Made by a program: the position numbers and the translations under genes. Shown one piece after another: positions 1-14,405 of a DNA stretch of 64,000 nt (position 1 is the stretch's first letter; every line of letters starts with the position of its first letter). This DNA is from Paramecium sonneborni (taxonomy: Eukaryota; Ciliophora; Oligohymenophorea; Peniculida; Parameciidae). Below the pieces are notes generated by a model. It made no database searches. It worked only from the letters and a program-made list of their open reading frames with translations, and had not been told where the DNA came from. The stretch lies in contig CAJJDN010000017.1 in the NCBI GenBank assembly GCA_905182985.1, positions 236,920-300,919 of the forward strand, read 5' to 3'.

Positions 1-326
1 TTAGCTACAAAGAATCATGATATTATGTGTATTACATTAAAGAAAATATAAAAATTAGTCAAAAGTGGTTAAATGATAGGAGAAGCCTTAGTTCCTTATT
101 ATAGATAAATTTTACCTGTCATGAATATGTATAAAAATAAAAGATGTAATCAAATTTCATATTTCTAGTAAATATTGGAGATAAAATTGATTATTCATAA
201 AGAAAAAATGAAAATCTATCTGATCTAATCTAAGAAACATTAGAAACACTTGAAAAAAATGGAGGAGAAGATGCATATATTAATATTAAATATATGATAC
301 CAACATATGAAAGTTGTATGTTTTGA
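1..326 (+). CDS. PACRG: PACRG (Parkin co-regulated gene protein), 3' part
   Basis: Only the C-terminal 100 residues are in the window; the 5' end lies off the left edge. The translation holds the family blocks [22 protein letters not shown] and, after an intron, [19 protein letters not shown] just before a TGA stop. PACRG is a microtubule inner protein at the junction of the A and B tubules of ciliary doublets. A 23-nt intron (146-168, GTA...TAG) is needed to keep the frame; spliced length is exactly 101 codons. Identification rests on recognising the conserved family sequence and I am confident of it. Confidence 0.92.
146..168 (+). other. 23-nt intron in PACRG
   Basis: GTAAT...CTAG; removing it joins the two conserved PACRG blocks in frame. 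Its size is typical of Paramecium introns and of most introns in this window. Confidence 0.85.
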
Positions 327-497
327 TCATATAATTATTTTATATGTGATTTAATAAATATTAACAATTATAATTTTTTGAAACAATTGTTAATCTTCAT
401 AAATGGAAATGAGCAGCCAAATTTCAAAATGCTTTTAAAATATATATCAAAAGCAAAAATAAAATTAACAAAAATTTAATAATTTATAATACAAATC

Positions 498-1487
498 ATG
501 TTAAGATTAAAGGTTGAAAAATTTATAACTCAAAAAAGAAAGTTTTATAGAGAACAATAGTTTTTCATTACTAGACAACTCTATTTCAAAAAAATAGAAA
601 ATATTTAATGTTTTTAATTTTTGGAGGATTTAGATTAAGTAAGTTTTTAATAAGTTTAACAATATTACTAAAAATTAAGTGAAAATTCATTTGAAATTTT
701 AAAGTAAGGCTTTATTTCTAAATTCTCGATTCTATTTAGTACAAACTATAATTAAATTATCAAGCACTTCAACATTTTGATACCTGTTCTTGCTTTATTA
801 TGTAAATAATCAGAAAATATTTAAATTTAGTAGGAGCAACTTTAAGCTTTTCCTTTCTTTTTAGAAGTTATAAAACTTCAAGATGTAGAATTAATTGATT
901 TAGCAATTGATGGATTAACAAATTTATCTAAATATAAATTAGTGCAAAACTATTCTTAAGAATTTATCAATGATTTACTTGATTTGATAAATTTACAAGA
1001 TTCAAATATAAATATAGCATAGACTTGTGCTTTGATTTCAAAATAGATAGAAATCAAATTATCCAATAATATTCTCAATTTATTGTTTACATCAAGATTT
1101 CGTGCTTCTATTCTATATTATTTAAATATAGATTGTTGTACAATTTTAAAATTTCTACTCAAATTATTAGAAAAGCATTTAGATTTGGGTTTTATTGTCG
1201 ATAATGAATTCATATAGGCAATAGTAAGATAATGGGATTCTACTAATTATGAAAGAATTATTTATGTATACTAATATCTAAAATAGGTATTTTATTTCAT
1301 GAAACATTTTCTGTCTTCAAATTCAAATGCTTCATAATATATCGATTATGGTCCTCTAATTCTTAAAGCCTAAAAAATGAAATAAGAAGAAAATTCATTT
1401 GATTTCTTAATTGATTAATTTTTAAAGTTATCAAAGCCTTAGATTACCTTAAAATAAAAGCCTTTTGAAATTCTCTATGAAATATGA
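498..1487 (+). CDS. importin-alpha-like armadillo protein (divergent)
   Basis: An uninterrupted 329-residue frame, starting at the first in-frame ATG and ending at TGA. The N-terminus is basic and resembles an importin-beta-binding segment (TQKRKFYREQQ, then ITRQL). The middle is helical with armadillo-like text (IIKHFNILIPVLALLCKQ, LIDLAIDGLTNLSKYK). Importin-alpha carries nuclear-localisation cargo to importin-beta; members are usually about 500 residues, so this is short and lacks several repeats. It could be a shortened importin-alpha paralogue or another ARM/HEAT protein. The gene is solid; the family call is tentative. It lies 171 bases after PACRG on the same strand and converges on the TBC gene. 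Confidence 0.55.
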
Positions 1488-1640
1488 AATATTTACTAAT
1501 TTTTTATTATTTAATCTAATTTTATATAAAAGCAATATACTTATTGCATTTAATAAAGTCATGACATTATTAAACGTTAAGTTCTCACTGAAAAATTAAA
1601 TATAATATTTTTTTAAGTATATTTTTCAAAACTAGCATAT

Positions 1641-2647
1641 TCACAAATGGATTGATAGCAACTAAGACAAATAATCCTTTCCATCATCTAATTTATCGAG
1701 GGCATCTTCTATAAGATCATTTCTCATATAGATAATCATCTCATCCTGATCCTGACACTTTAAAATTTCAACTTATTGCATTTTAAGTAATTAAATGATA
1801 ACAGTCTACAAAATGGCTTTTTTGTATTTATTTTATTTTACATTCTTTTTCATACAAGAAAATATCTAAAATTCTAAGTGCTAATTCTTTTCTGACAAGT
1901 TAAAACAAGGAGAAAATATATGAGTCAAAACAATATTAGGGCTTGACTTTAAATTCTTACATTTTATTATAGATTAAAGGAACTTCAAATTAAATCCGCT
2001 TATCAATAATTTCAAGGATTGTCATATCCATTAAAAATACTAAAAATAATAAAATAATGTCTACCTTTCCGATAATTTTAGATATTCAAAATGTGATTTA
2101 AAATGATGAAACATAATTCTTCTTATTCTAATTATTCTAATATTGAAGATGCTATAAAATTCATTCCCTATACATATTTAACTTCTTTATCCAAGTTGGA
2201 ATATGCAATTAAAATCCTTTTTAATTTATCTAATTTCTCTTAATCAATTTTTTATGGTTAAGAATTTTATTCTGATTTGCTAGAATCAGATGAACCAGAT
2301 AATCGTTTAAAATTGCTTTTAGATCTAAAACTTCTGTGAAGATCCTTAAGAATTTATTATTCTGATGGTGACTCAAATTACAGTTTCTAATATAATAAAT
2401 TTTTGATTCTAGCTTTTTCTGTAAGCCAAAACCAAACTTGACATCTTAGATTTAAAGGAAAATTATGTCTTAGATTATAGCTTAATTCTGCATATCCTTA
2501 ATCTTCAAAAGATTTTTTCATAATTTCTATCCATCTTTCCTTAGTAAACTTAGGACATATTTCACTGGATCTTTGTTTTGGTTTTGATTTTGATCTATTG
2601 GGGGATTCACCCGTTTTTATTCTTTTTGCATTACAACACATTAACAT
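1641..2647 (-). CDS. TBC-domain Rab GTPase-activating protein
   Basis: 318 residues after removing two 25-nt introns (2040-2064, TAG acceptor; 1817-1841, AAG acceptor). The TBC domain covers nearly the whole protein. The two catalytic motifs are present: the arginine finger as ILKDLHR (IxxDxxR) and the glutamine finger as YVQGMNF (YxQG). These proteins speed GTP hydrolysis by Rab GTPases and so switch off membrane-traffic steps. The N-terminus is a short basic, serine-rich stretch. A second in-frame ATG lies two codons after the chosen start. The particular Rab target cannot be judged from sequence. Confidence 0.82.
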
Positions 2648-2778
2648 ATTAATTTAATTATCATCACCAATTTGTGTTAATTTTAGAATCAAGTATTATT
2701 ATTTAATATTCATCATAAATATGTTTTATATTATTTATCATCTATAATATTTAAAATAAATATTCTTAAATAAGCAAA

Positions 2779-5700
2779 ATGAGAAGATATGAGGAAAATC
2801 GAAATAATAATAGAAATAATAATAATAGAGGATAAAAATTATATGAACCTAAATAATAATATGGATAAGTACAAGAATAATAAAGAAATTTAAGATCAAG
2901 AGAGCTTAGAAGAAAACAATTAGCAGTATAAGAGAGAGAATTTACAAGATAAAATTTAAAATACAATTAAGTTCAATTTACTACTTGGTTCAATTAAATT
3001 TCAGGATAAGTACCTACAATTCATTAAATTATATAAAAATTTTAAGCTTATAATAATCTAGAAGAATTATTTACAAAAATGAAAATACATTCAGACTAAC
3101 TAAATTCTTACATATATTTGATGAAAATTTTTGGATAATAAAATTAATATGATGTTTAACAATATATAGATTTGATACTTTCAAGCTAGAGCTTTAGTAC
3201 ACAACTAAATGAAAAATGCACTTTGCTTTTATTATACTAGGACTCAATAGATTATATGAATTAAGAATTGGATACTATCCACTAATTATTTTTTAATTTG
3301 AAACTTAGAGACTACCAAGCTTTAAAGCAATCTAACATTGCTAATTTTTTATATGTATTGAAAATCATTGAATTGTATAACCCAAAACTTAAAAATCAAG
3401 TAGTTTAGATCATAGATAATTGCGATAAACACATATCATCAATTTATTCTACAAATTAGATTTTATTATGGAGAAAAACTCCAATATACCCAGTAGAGTT
3501 AGAGTTTTTTTAATAAAATGATAAACCTAATTAATTATTTGGAAAATTAGAGACTCTGCCAAGTGAAAATATCAGTTTCGATCAATATATTGATTTCCAT
3601 TTTAATCTTTTAAGGTAAGATTATATAGTAGAATTAAAAGAGGCAATTATTAGTTTAAATGAATCTGGATTTGAAAATATTAACAGGAAAATAAATAATA
3701 ATGTTGGTTTGTATTAAAATATTGAATTAATATCAGCAGGTATGAATAATTAAGATATTGTTTGGAAAATTTAGGTCGAATAATTTAATTTAGATGGAAG
3801 GAATTAGAAGAAAATACGATGGGAAAAATCAAAAAAGTTGGCCTCTGGATCATTGATTTGTTTGACTAATATTGAATGTTATCCATTAATCTTTGGAGTT
3901 ATCACTTAAAGAGATTAAATATAAAATTAATATAAAAACGGGAAAATATAATTGGAATTTAGATTTTTAAATCTAAATACTTAATTGATGCAATTTTTAA
4001 ATTTATTTTCTTAAAAAACAATACTAATTCAATCTGAAGGATTAATTGATCCTATACTCTATTATTTAGAATCATTAAAAAAAAAATAGAGCCTACCTTT
4101 TTCTTAAATAATTATTCAAAATTAAAATGTAGTATCATATCCTCTGTATTTAAATGATAATTGCATTTTTAATATAGATCTTTCTTATAATGATTATTAT
4201 TAGGGATATAAATTCAATATATATTAATAAATTTGGCCGTAATTACAAACAACTTTAGATGTATCATAAGTAAATGCTATTTAATTAATGCTTTAAAGAG
4301 AAGTGGCTTTAGTTTAAGGTCCACCAGGAACAGGTAAAACATATTGTGGTGCTCTAGCTGTTAGAATACTATATGAAAATTTACAAAAAAAGGATTTCCC
4401 AATTTTAATTGTTTGCTATACAAATCATGCTTTGGATTAATTTTTAGAACATATTATAAAATTTGTACCTATCGAATATGTTGCAAGATTAGGAGGAGCT
4501 TCAAAAAATCCTATATTAGAATAATGTTAAATTAGATGTAGATAAAAAGTTAACTTTGAGTTTTAAGATTTCAATAAATTAAAAAAGAAAATGAGTAAAA
4601 TAATTGAAAGAATGCTATACTATAAGTATAAAATTATGCCAAAAGATATATAAACATTCTGGCCTAACTTGTATGAATAATTAATTTTTTATTTTATTTA
4701 AGATAATAACTTAGATAAAAATTTTGATTTTAATTAGAACACAGCAGAAGAATTGGTTAAAAATTGGATTAATTGTTAAAAACCTTAAGATGATATTATT
4801 ATTAATGGTTATTTAAATGGAATGAATCATTATTTTACAATGAATCAGATTCATGGCATAAGTTAATAATTCTAAATTTTACAAAAAACTTCTAATCTAA
4901 AAAAAAAATATCATGATAGTTCCGATGAAGAAATAGATGAATATTTAGATTCAGATGAAGAAAATATTTACAATAATTATTCTTAAAATAATCTCAATTT
5001 TAATTCATTTGATGTAGAAAAAGCTATTATAGAATTTAACTATCTCAATTAAAATTAAAATTAACTGCATTATGATTATTGTTCAATTGAAAAAATAAAA
5101 GCTTATGTTAATTCATAAAAGGGTAATCCTTGGAAATTAAATCAAAAAGATATAAAAGAGATTTTAAAATATTTATAATGTTTAAGATATTAAAATGATA
5201 GTATTAAATTTCAAAATTAATACAAATAATTTTCTGAATAATCTAATAAATTAAAAGAATTATAAGATGAGAATGAGATTTAAATATTAAATAGCATGAA
5301 GATTGTAGGAGTAACAGTTACAGGTGTAGCTAAATAAACAAAAAAATTATAATAATTAAATACAAAGATTATGGTTATTGAAGAAGCTGCAGAAGTGCTA
5401 GAATCTCATATAGCAAGTATATTAACATCAAATTTGTAACATCTGATACTTATAGGTGATCATTAATAATTAAAACCTACTTTAAAGAATTACGCTTTAT
5501 AGGAGAAATTTAAAGCAAATGTATCATTATTTGAAAGATTATTTCTTAATAAAATTCCTAGTGTTACTTTATCATCATAAAGACGAATGAAAACAAAGTT
5601 TGCAGATTTTATACGTTAAATTTATGGATAAACTTATGAAGATCATCCAGATATATTGAAATTGAATGAAAAAGAAATAATAGGTTTGGAGAAAGATCTA

Positions 5701-8601
5701 GTATTTTTTAATCATAATTGGCTTGAGGAAGAAAATGAAAATTCAAAAGAAAATAAATAAGAAGCATAAATGATTTATAAAATGGTGTTATATCTATTGG
5801 ATTGTGGTCATTAATAAAATTAAATAACTGTATTAACCTTATATTTGAAGCAAGCATAAGCTTTAAAAAGACTATTCGTAAAATAAAAATCTATAAAAGT
5901 ATAAACAGTAGATAATTATTAAGGAGAAGAAAATGATATTGTCATTATATCATTAGTGAGAAATAACAAGAACAATAATTTAGGTTATATAAAAATAGAA
6001 AATAGAATAAATGTAGCATTATCAAGAGCAAAAATAGGTTTATATGTATTTGGAAACTTTGATTTTATTTTAAAAGCTTCATCTCCTGGATGTACATGGT
6101 AAAAAATGATACTTTTAGCTTAAAAAAAAAATTGTTTGAATGATTACATAAATACGAAATGTATACCGCATGGTAATTGTTAAATAATAAGAAGACCAGA
6201 AGATTGGAATAAAATTAAGCCACATCTTTGTGATAAATAATGTTTAAAAAATTATCAAAATTGTAATCACCTTTGTGATAAGAAATGTCATCTTAATGAT
6301 AGTCATCAAGCTATAAATTGTCCATTTTAATGTGATAGAATAATTAATTGTGGTCATAAATGTAGATATTTATGTAGAGAGAAATGTGAATGCATAGAAA
6401 TAGTTGAATTCACTTTGCCTTGTGGTCATAAAATAAAAGATAAATGTGGTACTGATCTTAAAACTTATAAATGTTAAGAAAAACTATAAATTACATTTTC
6501 TAAATGTGATCATAAAACAATTTATACATGTTCTGAGAGATTAAAATATACAAAAGAATGTTTGAAAAATTGTTAAAGAAAACTTTTATGTGGACATATT
6601 TGTAATAAAATATGTTCATAAAATTGTGAATTATGTGAATAGGAATGTTAAAAGTAAAGACCATGTGGACATAAAAACAAATGCAAAAATAAATGTTACT
6701 AAATTTGTACACCTTGTGATACTCTAGTTGAAACAAAATTAATTTGTGGTCATTAATCAAACTTTGCTTGTTATTCTTTAAATAAAAACATATAAAATTA
6801 TATTTGTTAATAAGATTGCATTAAAAAAAGAGAATGTGGTCATGATGATTAGATTTGTAAAAATAAATGTAATTAATTATGTTCTCTATGTGAAAAAATA
6901 ATTACAAGATAATTAAAATGTGGACATGATATTTAAGTAAAATGTTGCTAATCTGATATTGAAGTTTAAAAAGAAAAATGCATGAAAGAGTGTTAGAAAA
7001 AAAGAGATTGTAAACATGATTCAATTTGTTTAAATAAATGCCATGAATAATGTTCACCTTGTTTAAAATTAATTAAAAAAACATTAATTTGCGGACATTC
7101 AATCTAAATACAATGTTATAAATCAAAAGAAATTTATTTATGTTAAGATAAATGTGAAAAAATAAGACCATGTAATCATAATTAGAAATGTACAAATATA
7201 TGTTCTAAATAATGTTCTCCTTGTAATGAAATTATTAAACATACATTTCCATGTGGTCATACTCATGAATTCTTTTGTCATTCATATTAAAGCTAAATAG
7301 AAAACTTTATATGTTCTAAATCATGTTTATTATAAAGAAGTTGTGGACATGATAGTCCTTGTTTATCTAAATGTTATGAAAATAAATGTTCTCCTTGTTA
7401 ATAAATAGTAAATAAAAAATTAGATTGTGGACATCTAATTTAAGTTGAATGTTTTCGATTTAATAAAATTTATAAATGTAAATAACCCTGCAATAAAATT
7501 AGAGAATGTGGTCATATCTTTCCATGTTCTACATTATGTAGTGATGAATGCTAACCTTGCAAATTAGAGCTTTTTAAAAATTTACCTTGTGGACATAAAC
7601 ATTTAGTTAAATGTTATTAATATGAATAACCAATAATTTGTAAAGAAAACTGTATAAAAATTAGAGAATGTGGTCATTTATATCCATGCACAAATTAATG
7701 TAATTAAAATTGTACAAACTGTAAATAGATAGTTTAATTAAATCTCAAATGTGGACATGAAATTGATGTTGAATGCAGTTAATCTCAATTCTTTTATTAA
7801 AATTATAAATGTTAGAAATAATGTATAAAAACAAGGGTCTGTGGTCATAATTATCCTTGTTTTAATATGTGTTTTAAAACTGATGAATGTACTCCATGTC
7901 AAGATAAAATTTTTAAGTTTTTAGATTGTGGTCATTAATCCTAAATCTTATGTTATTAATCAATATTAGATCTAAAAATTTAATGTGATCTACCATGTAA
8001 TAAAAAGAGATCTTGTGGACATAATGTAGCTTGTGATAAATTATGCTTTTAACCTTGTTCTCCGTGTACTGAATAATGTGAGTATGTTTTTAAATGTGGC
8101 CATTAATCATCTATTATGTGTTATTAGAAATAAGATGAAACCTTTTTGAAGAATTTTGCTTGTATGCATCCATGTAACAAAAAAAAAATTTGCGGTCATA
8201 AAACTATATGCACTTAAAAATGTTACTAATAGTGTGATCTATGCTAAAACGAAATATAATTAATTCTTAATTGTGGGCATCTTAAATAAACTATTTGTTC
8301 TGAAAATCTAAACACTTTAAAGTGTTCTTAACCTTGTCTAATACCAAAATAATGTGGTCATCCTTGTAAATAAATATGTGGAGAATAATGTTAAGAATGT
8401 GAGGAAAATATCACTAAAAGATTCCCATCATGTTATCATCAAAAAATTATCAAATGTTATTAAAAGAATTTATATATGGTTTGTGAAGAGCTAGTTCCAG
8501 TTAAGTATTCATGTGATAAACATACAATGAATATTTCTTGTTTTTAGGCTTAAATTAAATTAAAACAATGCCCAGAATGCACAAAATGCAATATATTTTG
8601 A
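2779..8601 (+). CDS. ZNFX1-like superfamily 1 RNA helicase with long NFX1 zinc-finger array
   Basis: A single intronless frame of 1,940 residues. The helicase core has Walker A GPPGTGKT at residues 514-521, a Walker B/DEAA-type box IEEAAEVLE near 867, and later SF1 motifs ([19 protein letters not shown]). From about residue 1,130 to the end the protein is an array of some 25 Cys/His modules of the NFX1 type (CGHxCxxxC...CxPC), spaced about 28 residues. Known relatives (ZNFX1, NFXL1, UPF1-like helicases) bind RNA; ZNFX1 works in small-RNA silencing in nematodes and antiviral sensing in mammals. A role in this ciliate's small-RNA pathways is inference. The N-terminus is Asn/Gln-rich. Usual ZNFX1 has far fewer fingers. 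Confidence 0.9.
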
Positions 8602-9004
8602 TTTGATAAAGTTAATTAATTATTTTTTAATTTTAGAATAAATATATTCATTTTTGTTGATTGAATAAAGTATATTACTAACTTAAAGGGCTAGTACACA
8701 TTCAAATACTATTTTTATTTTTTCTATTCGTCTAAAAATATATTTATGTGAAGTAACAGATAAAAAGCTTAAATAAAATAAATTTTATTCAGTTTATATG
8801 TCGAATATAATATTTATTGATTAAAAATTCAGTATTAAATTTATATTTTAAAATAAAAGAATATCTTAAAGGTTTTTCTTTAGGGAATTTGTAATTTAAA
8901 ATTTATAAGTAGTTTATTTTATTGAATAAGAGCAGGTTTAGCAGAGTTTTTACAGAAAAAGGAAATTGAAAATAAAATTTATTATATATTAATCATTTAA
9001 AGAA
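8602..9004 (+). other. intergenic, no gene seen
   Basis: About 400 AT-rich bases between the helicase and the kinase on the same strand. TGA stops occur in all frames I followed and I saw no family motif or RNA gene. Confidence 0.6.
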
Positions 9005-10613
<1,609 letters not shown>

Positions 10614-10752
10614 CAAATATTAAATATATTTAACTATATTTTTTATTCTAAGTATCTTTTAATTTTGAAACTTAAAAATAATATGTTGTTTTTTTAAATT
10701 ATATTATTTCAAATTTTGAGATAATTTAATTTATAAAATTTTTGATAAATTA

Positions 10753-13424
10753 TCAAACTTCACAAACCAATTCAACAACATCAAAAATCATTTCAAAAGA
10801 TAGATTAAATATAGATCCTTATTGTAACTGATATGGTGAACTATTTAATTGTTTTTCACTTAATCTCAACCATGTTCCATTCTTACTCTCTAAATCATTT
10901 ATCATTAATTTTACACATCCTATTTTAAAATTATAATCATAATTAATTTCTAAATGTCTTGCACTCATTAATTTATTGCATCTAATAAATTAAATTATAA
11001 TTAAACTAAGAATGCATAAAAGTAAAATTATTTTTTGATCTTTCTCTTCCTATTAAAAATTTATCTCCTTTTTTTAATTATATTAATTTGTGTTTTGCTT
11101 TTCCTTCATGTTCATATCGAACTTCTAAAAAACCTGTATCTGTATTTATATCCATTATTTTAAATGCAAATCTATTTCCTATATAAAATGACATATCTTT
11201 TTCAATCACAAAACTATTATTTATTTTTATAAAGGTTCCACCTTTTGATCCTATATCTATTAAATAAAAGGCTTCTTTTCTATTTTTAAATTTATATACT
11301 TTCTTTATAAAATATTTAACAATGTTTGCTACTAATTTTGGAATGATCTGTAAAAGCAAAAGTGCATTCATCACTTCTACCAAAATAAGCACCTTAGATA
11401 TTTATTATTTTAAGCTATAAGAATATGATATTATTTTTTTTTATACTTTTTATTATTCATCGCATTTTACTTTTAAATGAGTTGATTAAAACAATTAAAA
11501 TGGATCAAAAATTGGAACTAAACTTAGTTTCTAAATTCTTGATAAAATTTATTCTTTGAACGATTTAGGTTATTAAATCTAAAATATTTATAGTACTATA
11601 AGTACTCTACTCTTTTATGATCACATTCTTCAATTATTTAATTTATTTGAATAGACTTATCTAAAACTTATGAATGCTATAATAGTTCAGGTAATTGTAG
11701 TATTATTGATGATTATAAAAAAGTAGACTATTCCAAAAGTACTGATTCTTACATTTAATTTAATTGCTATTTTTATTATTATTAAGTTAAAGCAGAATAC
11801 TATTACAATAAAACTGATTTCATCATAAAAACAGACTCTTACAATTATTTATTTTCAAACTCTTCCTAATTTTGTTAATTCGGTAATTCCTAAATTTATT
11901 CTTCCTAAGATAAATTAACATTTCCATTCAAATCTATATCCTCTTCAATTTAAACTTTAGTCTCTATGTATTTTAAATCTCTATCTTATTCATCAATATA
12001 ATCTTATCTAATTAAAATATTTCTAAAATTACATCAAAATTAACTCTCTTATATCTTTATTAATTTCATCTGTTATAATACCTTATTATATATTATAATC
12101 CTTAAATTAGGTCAATTATTTATTATTTTATAATTAAATTGAATAATTTGTAAATTAAGTTACATTAGGATGACTAAACTATTTCTTGAAATTTGAATCT
12201 ATACTTTCCTCAGTCAATTTAATTTACATATCTTTAGGGTTTATCATTTCTGTTTTATGTCTCTCCTTTAATTCTAATTAAAATTTATCAAATGACTTTG
12301 GTAATATATCTTATTCAAAAATATCAGATAAATTTCTATTTAATTATAATATTTTTGAAGTTTTTGGAAAATAATATAATGATAACCATTGTATTTCACT
12401 TACTTTTCTTTATCCAAGATTTTTATATTCATTATAAAATTCTTAATTTTTATAAACTGTAAAACTCAAAATTTACAATAAATAATGTAAAAGATGAGCT
12501 AATTAATTAATTTGGTGATATTTACTAACAGTTTACATATTATTTTTTACCATAGTTTATCTATTACTAACTAAATCATTATATGTCTTTTGAGTAAAAT
12601 CTTAATTTAATAATAATGATTTAAGAAATTGATTATCACCTTAGAAAGGAGGATTCACTAATAATAGCAAAACGAATCCATCAATCTAATTCTGATAGAG
12701 CAATTAATAATAATCTTAAAATTTAATCACATATAATAAGACTTTTATATCATCCATATCCCAAAATAAAGGTGATTAATCAATTTAAGGTAGGTGAGAT
12801 ATCGATTTAATTAGTAAATTAATGATATCAGAACTTATAAACATAGAATATCTTCTTTTATTATTCTGATGATTTGGCAATTCATAAATACTCTTTATAT
12901 AAATTTCTATTTCATATATGATATTAGATAAAACTGAACAAGAACAACTTATTTCTGCAGAACAGTTTTTACATTTCTATTAGAAGAATAATTTTGATCC
13001 ATATTGTTTTTTCAAAATTTCTCTATAATTTTGATATTTTAATAAAATAAGTGACCAAATCTTCAACTTTTAAATCTAATAATAAAGATTTATATCTATT
13101 GAATGACTAATCACTTTAAATACACCTTAGGAATTACATATTTAAAAAATCTGTTCATATTATTTTGTACAAATATCAAGTAATGGAATTTATAACTTTT
13201 ATCCATCTTATATAACTTCTTATTAGTAATTCTATGATCTTTATTTTGGAATTGTTTGGATCTAATATCAATTATTGTTGATTTACTGTGACAATTGGAA
13301 TTGCCCAAGTTAATCCAACAGATTCTATAAAATTATGCACATGTTGTTCATTCCATTTGTAAGGAGCATATTTAAATTTTTACAGTAACCAAGAAACAAT
13401 ATTATCTAATTATCTGATATTCAT
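10753..13424 (-). CDS. large protein with SAM-like N-terminus and two C-terminal FHA domains
   Basis: 847 residues after removing five introns (13262-13286, 12008-12032, 11446-11470, 11272-11299, 10982-11006; the third and fourth end in AAG). Residues 1-60 look like a SAM domain (WNEQHVHNFIESVGL). The middle is unrecognised, with a Cys cluster (CKNCSAEISCSC). The end has two forkhead-associated domains: FGRSDECTF / KISSKHC / DIGSKGGTF and FLIGRERSKNN / MSARHLEI / LESKNGTW. FHA domains bind phosphothreonine, so a phospho-dependent scaffold is likely; its partner and pathway are unknown. The splice call at 11446-11470 could instead be read as a one-base frameshift. Confidence 0.75.
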
Positions 13425-13806
13425 AATATATATTAATATTATTTATTACTATTAACTAATCTTGTTTCAAAAGGAATATTGTTTCATAAACAAAAATTCA
13501 TCTAATTCAAGCTTTTTGCTCTGCTTATTTTTCTAAATATAATAGATTGTTATCTAAGAATTTTTTCAAGACTTAGTGCTTGATATATTAAAAATAAAAA
13601 AGTTGGAAAAACTATTTATTAAATTAGTGACAAACAAAATTTTAAAACAAAATAAATTAGTATTTTTATAAATGAATTTTACTTAAACTCAATTTTTATA
13701 AATATATTTTACTAACTTTTTCAGAAGATTTAATTAATTTATAATCCCTTCTCTTAATGAGCATAAATCATCAAAGATTTATCAAAAAATCTTATTTTTA
13801 AAAACT
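13425..13806 (-). other. intergenic, divergent promoter region
   Basis: AT-rich spacer upstream of the SAM/FHA gene (minus) and the small ORF (plus). No conserved protein text or RNA gene recognised. Confidence 0.5.
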
Positions 13807-14052
13807 ATGAGTTCGAGATCCACATTAAATTCAGAGTTAGTCTAACATTTTAACATACCTGTGAAGGGATTAACACCTAAAATGCAAATTCTTCTAGTAA
13901 AATATTCACTCATAAATTTTTTGTAACATTTTTAATTAGAGCAACACATTTTTTTAATAAAGAATTTATTAAAGAAAAAATATTTTTAGACTGCTATTCA
14001 TTAACAGGTTTCGATTTAGAAATTTCTAAAGGATTTTTCTATTCAAAGATGA
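13807..14052 (+). CDS. small hypothetical protein
   Basis: An 81-residue ATG-to-TGA frame in the ciliate code, starting MSSRSTLNSELVQHF. I recognise no domain. A second frame just downstream (SLTGFDLEISKGFF) also reads like protein, so an intron or frameshift may link the two and the real gene may be longer. Evidence is only an open frame with plausible composition. Confidence 0.35.
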
Positions 14053-14405
14053 TTATATAGCATGGTTTATTGACAATCAATTATTTGAAATTATAAATCT
14101 AAATAAAAATTTTATTATGCAATATTTTTTATCTAATTTTCTAAGTTTTTATTTTATTAAATATAAATAAAGTCTTCTTCTTATATACTAAGACTCTTAG
14201 TATAATATTTTTCAAATCTTTGTGATTTAAATTAGAATTGAAAAAATAGCTTATTTCATAATTCTTCCTTTGAAGAAAAGTGTTCATAATTTATAAATAA
14301 TATATAAATTATAGAAAAACAAATATTCTTTCTAAATTATTGTATGTAAAGTATGTTTAAGTGTTTAGTAATAATTTTTACAAAAAATTAATTGAAAATA
14401 AAATA
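14053..14405 (+). other. AT-rich spacer before the GH85 gene
   Basis: No recognisable gene; the part from 14238 onward is also the start of the duplicated block described below. Confidence 0.4.

Noticed and set aside
13801..13830. GAGTTCGAGATCC as a tRNA T-arm
   Set aside because: No acceptor stem, D-arm or anticodon arm could be paired upstream.
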